Shown one piece after another: positions 1 to 11,211 of a stretch of DNA of 59,448 nt. The DNA comes from Bacillota bacterium. GTDB taxonomy: Bacteria > Bacillota > SHA-98 > Ch115 > JABLXJ01. Where the stretch lies: the NCBI GenBank assembly GCA_012839815.1, contig DUMQ01000137.1, positions 1 to 59,448 of the forward strand. The letters are read 5' to 3'. The position numbers and the translations under genes are program-made. The first letter of the stretch is position 1; the number at the start of each line of letters is the position of its first letter. Below the pieces are notes generated by a model. That model ran no database searches. It saw only the letters and a program-made list of their open reading frames with translations, and was not told where the DNA came from.

Positions 1-235
1 GCGCCTCCGTTGAAATTTGGCGCGAGGGCCATGCCAAATTTCAAAAGGCCCCGTCACGCAAGCACCGGCAACCCCGGGACGCGCTGGTAAACCGGCACAA
101 ATTAAGGAACCTACACTTAGTCGAGCAGTCCGCTCCGTAATCTCCGGCCGAGAGCTGTTGGGCCGGAGATCAAGGCCGCCTGGCGGGGAGATGCGAGACA
201 CCCCGGCCACTGTGCGGCACTGGTAGCGGTTACCT
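1..235. repeat. Dispersed palindromic repeat, copy A (partial)
   Basis: The window opens inside this element. Visible are the inner hairpin (TTGAAATTTGGC pairing with GCCAAATTTCAA, about 9-43), the right outer arm at about 56-75, a right flank running to the end motif CCTACACTTAG near 120, and an extension. The extension holds a 10-bp hairpin (140-149 with 161-170, 11-nt loop) and, at about 175-214, a segment that is the reverse complement of the sequence preceding copies C and D (GTCTCGCATCTC core). The left half lies outside the window. The element stops about 35 bases past the arsP stop codon. No convincing gene is present here. Confidence 0.85.
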
Positions 236-268
236 GAGAAAGGTCCGTGTATTTAGGCTACCCCGGGC

Positions 269-1444
269 CTAGCCGACTATCGCCCCAAAGATCATGCCAC
301 TGATTGTTGCCATGATAACTACCAGTGAAACATAGACAAATGTCTTTTTAAACCCCAGCACGCTATTTATAACAAGCATGCTTGGAAGGCTAAGCGCGGG
401 TCCGGCAAGAAGGAGCGCCAGCGCCGGCCCCTGGCCCATTCCCGAGCCTAGCAGGCCCTGGATGATAGGTATCTCAGTAAGGGTCGCGAAGTACATGAAC
501 GCGCCGACAATAGAGGCAATGAAATTCGCGAGAAGCGAGTTTCCCCCCACTACTGAAGCAATATAGCGCGAAGGTATAAGTCCTCCATCGATCCCCGGGC
601 GCCCCATCAACAGGCCCGCGACCATCACCCCCCCGAATAGAAGGGGTAGTATCTTCTTCGCAAAGTCCCACGTGGAATCCTTCCAGGCAACAAGCTCCCC
701 CGGCTTAAACCAGGCCCTGAGCATGTAAGCAAGAAAGCCAAGAAGCGCCACTACGAGATACCACTTTATCCCGAAGACGAAATTCCAGAGACCCACGGGC
801 TGGGATGGCTTACCCCACGCGGCAAACACCAGGATAAGTACCAGGGTCGCAAAGTACATGGTCGTCTGCCCAAGGCTGCGGCCATTCTCCTCAATCGCCT
901 GTGATGCGGTAGCAAATCCCCTCTGCCTCTCTGTCTCCTCTCCTCTGAAGATGAAAGCCATGAGGAGTCCTATAACTATAGAGAACAACACTGCTCCGAT
1001 AGCTCTCGCAAGCCCGATCCGCCACCCCAGGACCCGTGCTGTCAATATGATCGCTAAAACGTTAATGGCTGGCCCTGAGTATAGAAACGCCGTTGCCGGG
1101 CCGAGGCCTGCTCCTCTCTTGTATATACCCATAAAAAGCGGCAGCACGGTGCATGAGCAGACAGCAAGTATCGCGCCTGATACCGAAGCTACAGCGTATG
1201 CCAGCCATTGCTTTGCGCCCCGGCCCAGATACCTCATGACGGACTGCTGCGAGATGAAGTTCTGCATGGCCCCTGCTATGAAGAATGCAGGGACGAGGCA
1301 AAACAGCACGTGCTCCCTTGCGTACCCCTGAAGCATGCGAAACGCCTCGAGTATCGCCGTCTGGACTCGCGGGTGATTTAAAGGAGCGAAGTATGCGGCA
1401 AGAAATACCCCTAATATCAACGTAAATGTCCTCGGCTCTTTCAT
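269..1444 (-). CDS. arsP: ArsP/DUF318-type permease (probable organoarsenical or metal efflux)
   Basis: Integral membrane permease of the DUF318 (PF03773, ArsP_1) family, 391 residues with about eight to ten hydrophobic segments. The family signature CSCTVLPLF begins at C96/C98, followed by SGPAINVLA near residue 123. A charged cytoplasmic loop (FRGEETERQRG) lies near the middle. Family members export trivalent organoarsenicals or other soft metals; the paired cysteines fit thiol-linked substrates. It starts 6 nt after the arsR stop, and its GAGGAG ribosome site overlaps the arsR stop codon, so the two are translationally linked. Substrate choice is inferred from the arsR and arsC neighbours. 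Confidence 0.85.
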   Translation of the reverse strand: MKEPRTFTLILGVFLAAYFAPLNHPRVQTAILEAFRMLQGYAREHVLFCLVPAFFIAGAMQNFISQQSVMRYLGRGAKQWLAYAVASVSGAILAVCSCTVLPLFMGIYKRGAGLGPATAFLYSGPAINVLAIILTARVLGWRIGLARAIGAVLFSIVIGLLMAFIFRGEETERQRGFATASQAIEENGRSLGQTTMYFATLVLILVFAAWGKPSQPVGLWNFVFGIKWYLVVALLGFLAYMLRAWFKPGELVAWKDSTWDFAKKILPLLFGGVMVAGLLMGRPGIDGGLIPSRYIASVVGGNSLLANFIASIVGAFMYFATLTEIPIIQGLLGSGMGQGPALALLLAGPALSLPSMLVINSVLGFKKTFVYVSLVVIMATISGMIFGAIVG

Positions 1445-1450
1445 AAACCT

Positions 1451-1813
1451 TCACTCCTCATCGTTCACTGACTCCTCCCCCGGTCCAATGCCCGGTTCGC
1501 CGCCGGTGCAGACCAGCGCGCACTCTCTGTCTCCATTCATTCGTTCTACGCATTTCATGAACTGGTAAACACAGGGTGTCCGTAGCCTGTAGATCACGTT
1601 GAGCCCCTCTTTTCGCGAGCTCACGACGCCCGCCGCCTTGAGCAGGCTCAAGTGTTTCGAAATCGTAGATTGATCGAATCCCACGCGGCTGACGAGGTCG
1701 CAGACACACTTTTCGCCCTCTTCAGCGAGGATCTCAACCAGCCTGAGTCGAGTTTCATGAGCCAGGGCCTTAAAGACGGAAACCTGTCTTGACACTGTAT
1801 CCCCATGTCCCAA
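1451..1813 (-). CDS. arsR: ArsR-family metalloregulator
   Basis: Winged-helix repressor of the ArsR/SmtB family, about 120 residues. The metal-site motif CVCDL sits in the first third, followed by a recognition helix region (DQSTISKHLSLLKAAGVV). The C-terminal tail carries further cysteines (ECALVC). The start is chosen as the TTG at 1813 because GAGGTGA lies 5 nt upstream; a GTG three codons earlier overlaps that ribosome site. It very likely senses As(III) and releases DNA. An inverted repeat at 1828-1847 sits directly upstream and is the obvious operator. It is the first gene of the arsR-arsP pair, separated from arsC by a 157-bp gap. Confidence 0.9.
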   Translation of the reverse strand: MGHGDTVSRQVSVFKALAHETRLRLVEILAEEGEKCVCDLVSRVGFDQSTISKHLSLLKAAGVVSSRKEGLNVIYRLRTPCVYQFMKCVERMNGDRECALVCTGGEPGIGPGEESVNDEE

Positions 1814-1827
1814 TTGAATCACCTCAT

Positions 1828-1847
1828 GGCTATATTACCATATAGCC
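1828..1847 (-). promoter_or_regulatory. Candidate ArsR operator upstream of arsR
   Basis: A perfect inverted repeat, GGCTATAT-TACC-ATATAGCC, lies 14 bp before the arsR start. A second one, GTATAT-N6-ATATAC, is at 1861-1878. Their position and AT-rich dyad form fit autoregulation by ArsR. Binding itself is inferred. Confidence 0.65.
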
Positions 1848-1970
1848 AAACAGAACGCAAGTATATTTTGGGATATACATCATTATCTGGCCTATCATTA
1901 CCCCTTCCTGCAACAATGCGAGTATCGCTGCAAGAACCGGAGTTGAACATGGAGACGACTGGTTCCATGC

Positions 1971-2396
1971 CTATGACGACGGGTACTCTTCGAGTAATTC
2001 CTCAACTCGCCTTCTTATCTCATCCCTTACCCGGCGAAACTGCGCCATGATTTCTTCTTCTGTCCCCTTTGCCTTGGCGGGATCTGGTAGTGGCCAATGA
2101 ATGCGTCTCACATTGGGGGGTGTCACAGGACACCTCTCCTCTGCGTCACCACAAAGAGTCACAACTAGGTCCATCTTCTCGAGGAATTCAATGTCGATGT
2201 GATCTGAGGTCTGTCTTGAGATGTCAATCCCCGCCTCCCGCATAACCTCAATAGCCCTGGGATTGAGGCCGGCAGGCTCGATCCCTGCGCTATAAACCTC
2301 CCAGTTATTCCCGAACAATGCCCTGGCAAAACCCTCAGCCATCTGACTTCGACATGAGTTACCAGTACAAAGAAACATTACCCTTTTCTTGTCCAT
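1971..2396 (-). CDS. arsC: Arsenate reductase, thioredoxin-type (low-molecular-weight phosphatase fold)
   Basis: Cytoplasmic enzyme reducing As(V) to As(III). The P-loop CTGNSCRS (C10 to R16) is the low-molecular-weight tyrosine phosphatase signature. A second cysteine pair ([11 protein letters not shown], around residues 80-90) matches the redox cascade Cys82/Cys89 of the thioredoxin-coupled ArsC class. The [12 protein letters not shown] segment supplies the general-acid Asp. The start is set at ATG 2396, just after GAAGGG; an in-frame extension of 16 codons upstream has no family resemblance. Length of 141 residues is normal. It lies upstream of arsR-arsP on the same strand; the 157-bp gap suggests a separate promoter for arsR-arsP. 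Confidence 0.9.
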   Translation of the reverse strand: MDKKRVMFLCTGNSCRSQMAEGFARALFGNNWEVYSAGIEPAGLNPRAIEVMREAGIDISRQTSDHIDIEFLEKMDLVVTLCGDAEERCPVTPPNVRRIHWPLPDPAKAKGTEEEIMAQFRRVRDEIRRRVEELLEEYPSS

Positions 2397-2593
2397 GATC
2401 CCTTCGCAGTCTCCTATCTCCCAGTGTATCCTTACCGGTCCCACCGCAATCCCTTCGAATTTACGAAAATCTATGCCCCGGATTCCAAGATCGATACCCG
2501 CAATTACCCGGTTACCTTATAGACTCAGGAGCAAACCTAATGGAAGGGAACCAGTGCCCTGCCGTGCCGTGCCGTGTCCGGTTTGCAATGGCC

Positions 2594-2647
2594 GTTATAC
2601 GTATACCCCGGGCGGGGAGAAGGCTCCGCCCGGGGTATACGTATAAC
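2594..2647. repeat. 22-bp perfect hairpin between hppA and arsC
   Basis: Arms 2594-2615 and 2626-2647 are exact reverse complements with a 10-nt loop. The outer half is AT-rich (GTTATACGTATAC) and the inner half is pure GC. No T-run follows on either strand, so it is not a standard intrinsic terminator, although it sits 68 bases past the hppA stop. The rest of the 318-bp gap 2397-2714 holds no gene I can support. Confidence 0.7.
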
Positions 2648-2714
2648 CGGTTTAGTTTGATCAGATCAGCTTCGGACATGATCAGCCTGGAGCATCACTT
2701 GTGTCACGCCCGGT

Positions 2715-4733
2715 CTATGCAAACAATCCAATGATCCAGTTGTGCAGGCTGATGATAAGCGGCGCGAGGACCAGTGATACCACCGTCATGAGCTTCAGGA
2801 GAATGTTCATAGCGGGACCCGCCGTGTCCTTAAACGGGTCGCCCACCGTGTCGCCTATGACGGCGGCCGCATGCACAGGGGTCCCTTTGCCACCCAGGTT
2901 ACCCGCCTCGATGAATTTCTTGGCGTTATCCCAGGCACCTCCAGCGTTGGCGAGCTGCAGGGCAAGCGGCACGCCCGTGGCGAGGGCACCCGCAAGGAGC
3001 CCGCCGAGAGCCTCCTTACCGAGGATCGCGCCCGCGGCAACGGGGATGATGACGGCCAGCAGGCCGGGCACCACCATTTCCTTAAGAGCGCCGCGCGTGG
3101 TTATATCTACGCACCTCGCATACTCCGCCCTGGCCTTGCCCTCCATTAAGCCCTTGATCTCCCTGAACTGGCGCCTGACCTCCTCGACCACGCCAAACGC
3201 GGCGCGCCCGACGGCCTCCATGGCGCCTGCTGCGAAGACGTAGGGCACCATGGCCCCTATAAAGAGCCCTGCCACAACCCTGGCATCGAGCAGGTCCATA
3301 ACAGTGAGCTGAGTAGCATGTATATAAGCGAAGAAGAGTGCGAGGGCCGTCAATGCCGCCGAGCCTATGGCAAAGCCCTTGGCGATTGCAGCGGTCGTGT
3401 TACCTGCGGCATCGAGGGAATCAGTGATCTTGCGGACATTCGCCGGGAGATGCGCCATCTCGGCAATGCCGCCGGCGTTATCCGAAATCGGACCGTAGGC
3501 ATCAACAGATACCGTCATACCAGCTATGGCCAGCATTCCTATGGCGGCTATCGCGATACCGTAAAAGCCAGCAAGGTGGAAGGCTATCAGGATCGATATC
3601 GCGATGAGGAGGAGCGGGATCACAACGCTCCGCATACTGAGGGCCATGCCGCTGATGATATTCGTCGCGGCACCTGTCTTACACGTGGTCGCAAGCGCCT
3701 CGACGCGCCTCCCCGACGTGTAGATTTCGGCGATGAGGCCTGTAACGACACCCGAGATGAGGCCTGACACCATGGCGTAGAACACGTTGAGGTTTCCATA
3801 GTAATATTTGCTGAGGATGAATCCACCTATCGCCATAAAAATCGCGCTGAAATAGGTACCCATCCTGAGGGCCCCGCCAGCATCGCCCTTGTCGCCGCTC
3901 CTGACGAAGAAGGTGCCGAGAAGCGACGCGATCACGCCGACGCCTGCGAGCAGGAGGGCGAATAATATGCCCTTGATCTTGGCCTCAGGGGTTGTAAATA
4001 CCGCAGCTGCGATGACCATGGCCGATACGATCGACCCGACATACGACTCATACAGGTCCGCGCCCATGCCTGCCACGTCACCCACATTGTCGCCGACTAG
4101 GTCCGCGATGACTGCGGGATTTCGCGGGTCATCCTCGGGGATGTTGGACTCGACCTTGCCGACCAGATCGGCGCCTACATCAGCCGCCTTGGTGTAGATA
4201 CCACCACCGACCCTTGCAAAGAGGGCTACAAAGCTGGCACCCATGCTGAAGCCGGCGATGATGTCCGTGGCTCTAACGGCGTCTGACACGCTCGAAAAGA
4301 TGATATAAAGAAGGGAAAGGGCGAATAACCCTATGCTTACCACCGACATGCCCATTACGGCCCCACCAGGGAATGCCACGGCCAGCGCCTGGCCAAAACC
4401 CTTCGTGGCAGCCTGGGCTGTGCGCGTGTTGGCCCGCGTAGAAATCTGCATGCCGATAAAGCCCGCCGAGATCGAACAAACAGCCCCGACTATGAATGCA
4501 ATAGCCGTGTAGACGCTAATACCAGCGGCGAGAATGATCGCCACTATAATGAGAATGGTACCTATAACACTATACTCGCGTCTTAGGAAGGCCATGGCCC
4601 CCTCATGTATCGCCTCTGAAATTTCTACCATTCTGGGGTTTCCGGGATCCTTCTTCAGCACGCTATTTGCAAGATATGCAACAAATAACAGGCCAATCGC
4701 GCCTGCAAGCGTTGACCACAAGGCAAGTGACAT
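2715..4733 (-). CDS. hppA: Membrane-bound ion-pumping pyrophosphatase
   Basis: Couples pyrophosphate hydrolysis to H+ or Na+ export across the cytoplasmic membrane; 672 residues and about 16 hydrophobic segments, typical for the family. Signature elements are [20 protein letters not shown], the acidic [12 protein letters not shown] and [13 protein letters not shown] substrate loops, and [16 protein letters not shown]. The GNTTAA segment has Ala where potassium-independent enzymes carry Lys, which points to the K+-dependent subfamily. Whether it pumps Na+ or H+ cannot be settled by eye. The start is ATG 4733, preceded by a GGGAG site; an upstream GTG five codons earlier overlaps that site. It follows secG on the same strand after a 157-bp gap. 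Confidence 0.95.
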   Translation of the reverse strand: MSLALWSTLAGAIGLLFVAYLANSVLKKDPGNPRMVEISEAIHEGAMAFLRREYSVIGTILIIVAIILAAGISVYTAIAFIVGAVCSISAGFIGMQISTRANTRTAQAATKGFGQALAVAFPGGAVMGMSVVSIGLFALSLLYIIFSSVSDAVRATDIIAGFSMGASFVALFARVGGGIYTKAADVGADLVGKVESNIPEDDPRNPAVIADLVGDNVGDVAGMGADLYESYVGSIVSAMVIAAAVFTTPEAKIKGILFALLLAGVGVIASLLGTFFVRSGDKGDAGGALRMGTYFSAIFMAIGGFILSKYYYGNLNVFYAMVSGLISGVVTGLIAEIYTSGRRVEALATTCKTGAATNIISGMALSMRSVVIPLLLIAISILIAFHLAGFYGIAIAAIGMLAIAGMTVSVDAYGPISDNAGGIAEMAHLPANVRKITDSLDAAGNTTAAIAKGFAIGSAALTALALFFAYIHATQLTVMDLLDARVVAGLFIGAMVPYVFAAGAMEAVGRAAFGVVEEVRRQFREIKGLMEGKARAEYARCVDITTRGALKEMVVPGLLAVIIPVAAGAILGKEALGGLLAGALATGVPLALQLANAGGAWDNAKKFIEAGNLGGKGTPVHAAAVIGDTVGDPFKDTAGPAMNILLKLMTVVSLVLAPLIISLHNWIIGLFA

Positions 4734-4890
4734 GCTCCCACTCCCCACCTTTATTCTACTATTCTACATGGCCTTATTCTGTTTTTAACGTGTTTTAGAT
4801 ACGTACTCTGTTTCTTGGATACCTACTCTTGAATTTTAAATACTACTTTACATGCGGTTTTGTTCGTGGGGCCGGCCTAGGCCACCGCCG

Positions 4891-5115
4891 CTAGCCCAGG
4901 CTCACCACGCTCAGTACTATGGACGACAACAGGAAGAAAACCGCAGCGATGGTCGTGACCTTGTTGAGCAGGTCATCCCATCCCTTGTTCTTCGCAAAAA
5001 ACAGCTGAGCCCCGCCGCCTATAGATCCCAGTCCCTCGCCCTTGCTCGACTGGAGGACAACCGCGGCAATGAGCACGAACGATACCAGAAACTGAAAGAT
5101 TATAAGGGCCGTCCT
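4891..5115 (-). CDS. secG: Preprotein translocase subunit SecG
   Basis: Small membrane subunit of the SecYEG channel. Two hydrophobic helices (RTALIIFQFLVSFVLIAAVV and the C-terminal VTTIAAVFFLLSSIVLSVV) flank the conserved cytoplasmic loop QSSKGEGLGSIGG. The start is placed at GTG 5115 because GGAGG lies 9 nt upstream, which gives 74 residues, the usual length. It follows eno after 194 bp, the common eno-secG order of Firmicutes. Confidence 0.9.
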   Translation of the reverse strand, partial: RTALIIFQFLVSFVLIAAVVLQSSKGEGLGSIGGGAQLFFAKNKGWDDLLNKVTTIAAVFFLLSSIVLSVVSLG

Positions 5116-5309
5116 CACCAGCAGCACACCTCCCCCCGGATACAGATACCACGCCACCAACCTTCACCTCGGGCTCCTACTATTCCCGCTAGTTCGAGCC
5201 AACCAAGGTTGATTTTATCACATCCATAGGGGGCCCGCAAGTGCCCGACTCGATCCAGGCTCAATGGAGGGCGCCGGTGCCCGGATAGCGGCCCCCGACC
5301 CCATATCCT

Positions 5310-6650
<1,341 letters not shown>

Positions 6651-6670
6651 TCAAATTAACCTCGAGGCCC

Positions 6671-7444
6671 TCACTCGACCCCGCCCGCCGCGCCCTGGCA
6701 AATCTTATAGAACGTCTCGGCATCCAGGCTCGCGCCGCCTACAAGGGCCCCGTCGATCTCCGGCTGCTCGAGAAACTCTGCGACGTTTTGAGGCTTAACG
6801 CTCCCGCCGTACTGTATCCGTATCTCCTGGGCGATGCGCTCGTTAAAGACCTCTGCAAGCGTTTGGCGGATCAGCCTCGCGACCTTGTTGGCGTCCTCGC
6901 CCGTAGCGGCCCGGCCCGTGCCGATCGCCCAGATGGGCTCGTAGGCGACCACGATGTCTGCCGCGCCCGTCGTCTTGACCCCTTCCATGGCACCGACGAC
7001 CTGGCGCCGGATAAGCTCCTCGGTCTTGCCGGCCTCTCGCTCCTCTATGCTCTCACCGACGCACACGATGGGTATGAGGCCATTCACCATGGCCGATTTG
7101 ATCTTCCTGTTCACGTCCTTGTCGGTCTCCCCGAAATACTTGCGCCTCTCCGAATGCCCTATAATCACGTAGGAGCATCCAAGGCTCTTCAGCATGGTGG
7201 GTGAAACCTCGCCGGTAAACGCCCCCTCTTCCTCCCAGAAGAGGTTCTGGGCACCCAGCTCGATGTTGCTTCCCCTGAGGGCCTCCTTTACGGGGTAGAG
7301 CGCCGTGAATGGCGGACATACAAGGATATCTATGTCCCGCATCTCAGCGACAAGACCCTTCAATTCCTCAACCAGAGCCAGGGCTTCCGGAACGGTCTTA
7401 TACATCTTCCAGTTCCCGGCTATTATTCGCCTTCGCGCCACCAC
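6671..7444 (-). CDS. tpiA: Triosephosphate isomerase
   Basis: Interconverts dihydroxyacetone phosphate and glyceraldehyde 3-phosphate. Substrate residues N11 and K13 are in GNWKMYK, the catalytic His in VIIGHSERRKYFGE, the catalytic Glu in AYEPIWAIGTG, and the phosphate-binding loop in QYGGSVKPQN. Its 257 residues are close to the standard length. The start is GTG 7444 with AGGAGG 6 nt upstream. It begins 31 nt after the pgk stop, in one operon. Confidence 0.97.
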   Translation of the reverse strand: MVARRRIIAGNWKMYKTVPEALALVEELKGLVAEMRDIDILVCPPFTALYPVKEALRGSNIELGAQNLFWEEEGAFTGEVSPTMLKSLGCSYVIIGHSERRKYFGETDKDVNRKIKSAMVNGLIPIVCVGESIEEREAGKTEELIRRQVVGAMEGVKTTGAADIVVAYEPIWAIGTGRAATGEDANKVARLIRQTLAEVFNERIAQEIRIQYGGSVKPQNVAEFLEQPEIDGALVGGASLDAETFYKICQGAAGGVE

Positions 7445-7475
7445 ATGGCACCTCCTGATCCTTCGCTACCTGTCT

Positions 7476-8660
7476 TTACTTATCTTTTAAAACTGCCACG
7501 CCGGGGAGGACTTTGCCCTCCAGGAACTCCAGCGAAGCCCCGCCGCCCGTGGAAACGTGCGTCATCTTGTCGGCAAAGCCCATCTGCTCGATGGCCGCAG
7601 CCGAGTCGCCGCCGCCCACGATCGTTGTGGCTCCGGATTCCGCAAGAGCAGCCGCTATCCCACGCGTGCCCTTGGCGAACCTCTCCATTTCGAATACACC
7701 CATAGGGCCGTTCCAGACTATCGTGCGCGCACCTTTAATCGCGCCTTTGAATGCCTCAAGGGTCTTTGGCCCTATGTCAACGCCCTGCCAATCTGGTGGT
7801 ATTTCGTCCACCGATACGACCTTGGCCTCAGCATCTGGGGCGAAGCGGTCCGCCACAACCACGTCCACCGGCAGGAGGAAGGTCACGCCTCTGACCCTTG
7901 CCTTATCTATGAGCCCGCGGGCGAGATCGAGCTTGTCTGCCTCGAGCAGGGACTGGCCGATCTCCTTACCCTGCGCCTTCAGGAACGTATAGGCCATACC
8001 TCCGCCGACGATCAACGTATCAACCTTTGTCAGGAGGTTCTCGATCACGCCAATCTTATCTGAAACCTTGGCCCCGCCAAGTATGGCCACAAACGGCCGG
8101 TCGGGGTTTGCCAGGGCTTTACCCATGATCTCGATCTCCTTTTGCATAAGGAAGCCAGCGACCGCCGGCAGGAACTTGGCGACGCCCGCGGTGGAAGCAT
8201 GGGCCCTGTGCGCCGTGCCAAAGGCATCGTTTACATATATATCAGCGAGTTCGGCCAGGGACTTTGCAAAGCCCTCGTCGTTCGCCTCTTCCTGTTTATA
8301 GAACCTGACGTTCTCCAGCAGCACCACGTCGCCGGGCTTCATCTTTGAGATCGCGGCCTTTGGCAGTTCGCCTATGCAATCATCCACCTTGGTCACGGGC
8401 TTCCCCAGGAGCTGGGAGAGCCTCTCTGCCACGGGATCCATGCGAAACTCGTCGACCGGCTTGCCCTTCGGCCGGCCAAGATGGGAAACGAGGATCACCT
8501 TGGCACCCTGGTCGATAAGATACTTTATCGTCGGCAGGGTTGCAGCGATTCGCCTGTCGTCGGTGATCTCGCGTTTTTCATTCATCGGGACGTTGAAATC
8601 AACCCTCACCAGGACGCGCTTACCTGCAAGATCCACGTCCTTTATGGTCGCCTTAGCCAT
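7476..8660 (-). CDS. pgk: Phosphoglycerate kinase
   Basis: Transfers phosphate from 1,3-bisphosphoglycerate to ADP. At 394 residues it is a full monofunctional enzyme. Motifs are RVDFNVPMN near the N terminus, [10 protein letters not shown], the hinge and nucleotide region [16 protein letters not shown], and the C-terminal ISTGGG-type loop ([14 protein letters not shown]). A GGGAGGG site precedes the ATG. It lies between gap and tpiA in the standard order. Confidence 0.97.
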   Translation of the reverse strand: MAKATIKDVDLAGKRVLVRVDFNVPMNEKREITDDRRIAATLPTIKYLIDQGAKVILVSHLGRPKGKPVDEFRMDPVAERLSQLLGKPVTKVDDCIGELPKAAISKMKPGDVVLLENVRFYKQEEANDEGFAKSLAELADIYVNDAFGTAHRAHASTAGVAKFLPAVAGFLMQKEIEIMGKALANPDRPFVAILGGAKVSDKIGVIENLLTKVDTLIVGGGMAYTFLKAQGKEIGQSLLEADKLDLARGLIDKARVRGVTFLLPVDVVVADRFAPDAEAKVVSVDEIPPDWQGVDIGPKTLEAFKGAIKGARTIVWNGPMGVFEMERFAKGTRGIAAALAESGATTIVGGGDSAAAIEQMGFADKMTHVSTGGGASLEFLEGKVLPGVAVLKDK

Positions 8661-8780
8661 CGTTGTCCCTCCCGTTCTTAAGTTCCTAGTTTTAGCTATC
8701 TGCTTAAATTATCATGCCAATAAGCCGGGTGGGACGTTAACGGGGGACAGGAACCCACCCGGCCTGGGGATGATATCACA

Positions 8781-9803
<1,023 letters not shown>

Positions 9804-9862
9804 TTACCTTTAATTTCCGCATGAATTCCCCAGTCTGAGATTCTGGTATATGCTCCATTATC

Positions 9863-9889
9863 GGGTCCGGGATCATGGGATCCGGACCC
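9863..9889 (-). other. Stem-loop between cggR and gap
   Basis: GGGTCCGG at 9863-9870 pairs with CCGGACCC at 9882-9889; a further ATC/GAT pairing with one bulge extends the stem. There is no T-run. In Bacillus subtilis the cggR-gapA transcript is cleaved near this position and gapA mRNA is protected by a 5' stem-loop; the same role is inferred here. Confidence 0.5.
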
Positions 9890-9931
9890 TGTTGGGGACG
9901 TTTACCCGGGTTTACGGTCGCCTTGAAATCT

Positions 9932-10960
9932 CTACGCTTGTCTTAAAATCTCCAGGACCTTCCTGGCCGTTCCCTCATCGCAAACAAGGCCTTCCCGAGG
10001 CCGGTTGGCCATAACGGCGATAATTGCCTCTGCCTTGCTTGCACCTGCTGCCACGGCAATAACCTCCTTGCCAGCCATGTCCTCGGGCCTCAACCCCATG
10101 CTTGGCGTGAGATGGACGATCTCGCCAGACCTGTTGAAGTAGTAGCCAAAGGTTTCACCAACGGCGCGGCCGGATCGCAAGATCTCCATCTCCTCCCGGC
10201 TCAGGTTACGCCGGCGCGCCATTTCCTCTATTGTGCCAACGCCGTGCATTACGATCCTGGCCTTCTTGATCATATCCATGATCTCGCGGATTCGCGGATC
10301 ATCGGCGATCATGGACATGGTCTCGGCGGGCAGGTCGTCGGGGACGTTCAAGAGCCTATATACGCCCCCCATCCGCTTGGCCATGGTAGCAGCAATGGTA
10401 TCTGCCTGTTTCTCCACGTCCTCGCCAAGCCCGCCTCGAGCCGGCACGACCGTTACGTCATGTCTGGACCAGGATGCAGGCACGGCCTCGGCGACCGCGG
10501 CCATCGTCGTGCCGCCCCCGACCGCGATGATGTCGCCATCGCGCACGATATCCCGCAGGAGCCTGGCAGCAGCCCTGCCGACCTCCTTCTTTACAGTGGG
10601 ATCCTCATCCGCATCCCCTGGCACGACGATCACCCTTGCCAACCCGAGCGCCCGCGCAAGCTCACCCTCCAGATGAGCAAACCCCCGCAACAACCGGACA
10701 TAATCCCCAAGTTTCCAGAGGATATCCTCCCCTTCCCTGGTCACCTTTACGCCTGTGACGTCCACCGCCAGCAGGCCTCGATCCTTGAGGAAATCGATCT
10801 CATTGCGGATCATGCGCTCAGGAGCCCTCAACCGGCTGGCAAGCACTCGCCTCCCGACAGGCTGAGAAAAATAGACATGGCGCAAGATCGCATACCGCCG
10901 TTCGATTACCTCCCCAAACTCCGGAGCGATCTTTTGCTGCAGGGCGATTAAATTTTCCAC
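9932..10960 (-). CDS. cggR: Central glycolytic genes regulator CggR
   Basis: SorC/DeoR-type repressor of the glycolytic operon. The N-terminal winged helix covers about residues 20-85 (LASRLRAPERMIRNEIDFLKDRGLL). The sugar-phosphate-binding domain follows, with DGDIIAVGGGTTMAAVAEAVP, HGVGTIEEMARRR, and the C-terminal VIAVAAGASKAEAI. About 342 residues matches the family. The start is GTG 10960, with GGAGG 8 nt upstream; the TTG five codons earlier overlaps that site. In B. subtilis the effector is fructose 1,6-bisphosphate. A matching operator lies upstream at 11009-11047. Confidence 0.92.
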   Translation of the reverse strand: MENLIALQQKIAPEFGEVIERRYAILRHVYFSQPVGRRVLASRLRAPERMIRNEIDFLKDRGLLAVDVTGVKVTREGEDILWKLGDYVRLLRGFAHLEGELARALGLARVIVVPGDADEDPTVKKEVGRAAARLLRDIVRDGDIIAVGGGTTMAAVAEAVPASWSRHDVTVVPARGGLGEDVEKQADTIAATMAKRMGGVYRLLNVPDDLPAETMSMIADDPRIREIMDMIKKARIVMHGVGTIEEMARRRNLSREEMEILRSGRAVGETFGYYFNRSGEIVHLTPSMGLRPEDMAGKEVIAVAAGASKAEAIIAVMANRPREGLVCDEGTARKVLEILRQA

Positions 10961-11008
10961 CAGTAAGGCCTCCAAGTATTCACACCGGGTCTGGTAACAG
11001 CTGGATAT

Positions 11009-11047
11009 TGGGACGCACGACGTCCCAGAGCCTCTACCATCGTCCCA
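11009..11047 (-). promoter_or_regulatory. Probable CggR operator
   Basis: TGGGACG (11009-11015) and CGTCCCA (11021-11027) form a 7-bp dyad with a 5-bp spacer, and CGTCCCA recurs at 11041-11047, exactly 20 bp from the first copy. Repeated GGGAC half-sites two helical turns apart between the promoter and cggR are what is known for CggR in B. subtilis. A separate perfect 14-bp palindrome, GTATACATGTATAC, lies upstream at 11143-11156, near the likely promoter. Confidence 0.75.
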
Positions 11048-11211
11048 CTATGCGTGCAAGATAGTCTTCTATCATCGCCCATAGTGTATTCTCCGGAGAA
11101 CTAAAAAATCCTCCCCTTTCGTTAAAAATTATGTTCTATAATGTATACATGTATACGCTACGTATACGCGCTAATGCTTGATATACAATCGATTGTTTAA
11201 TACAGGCTGAC

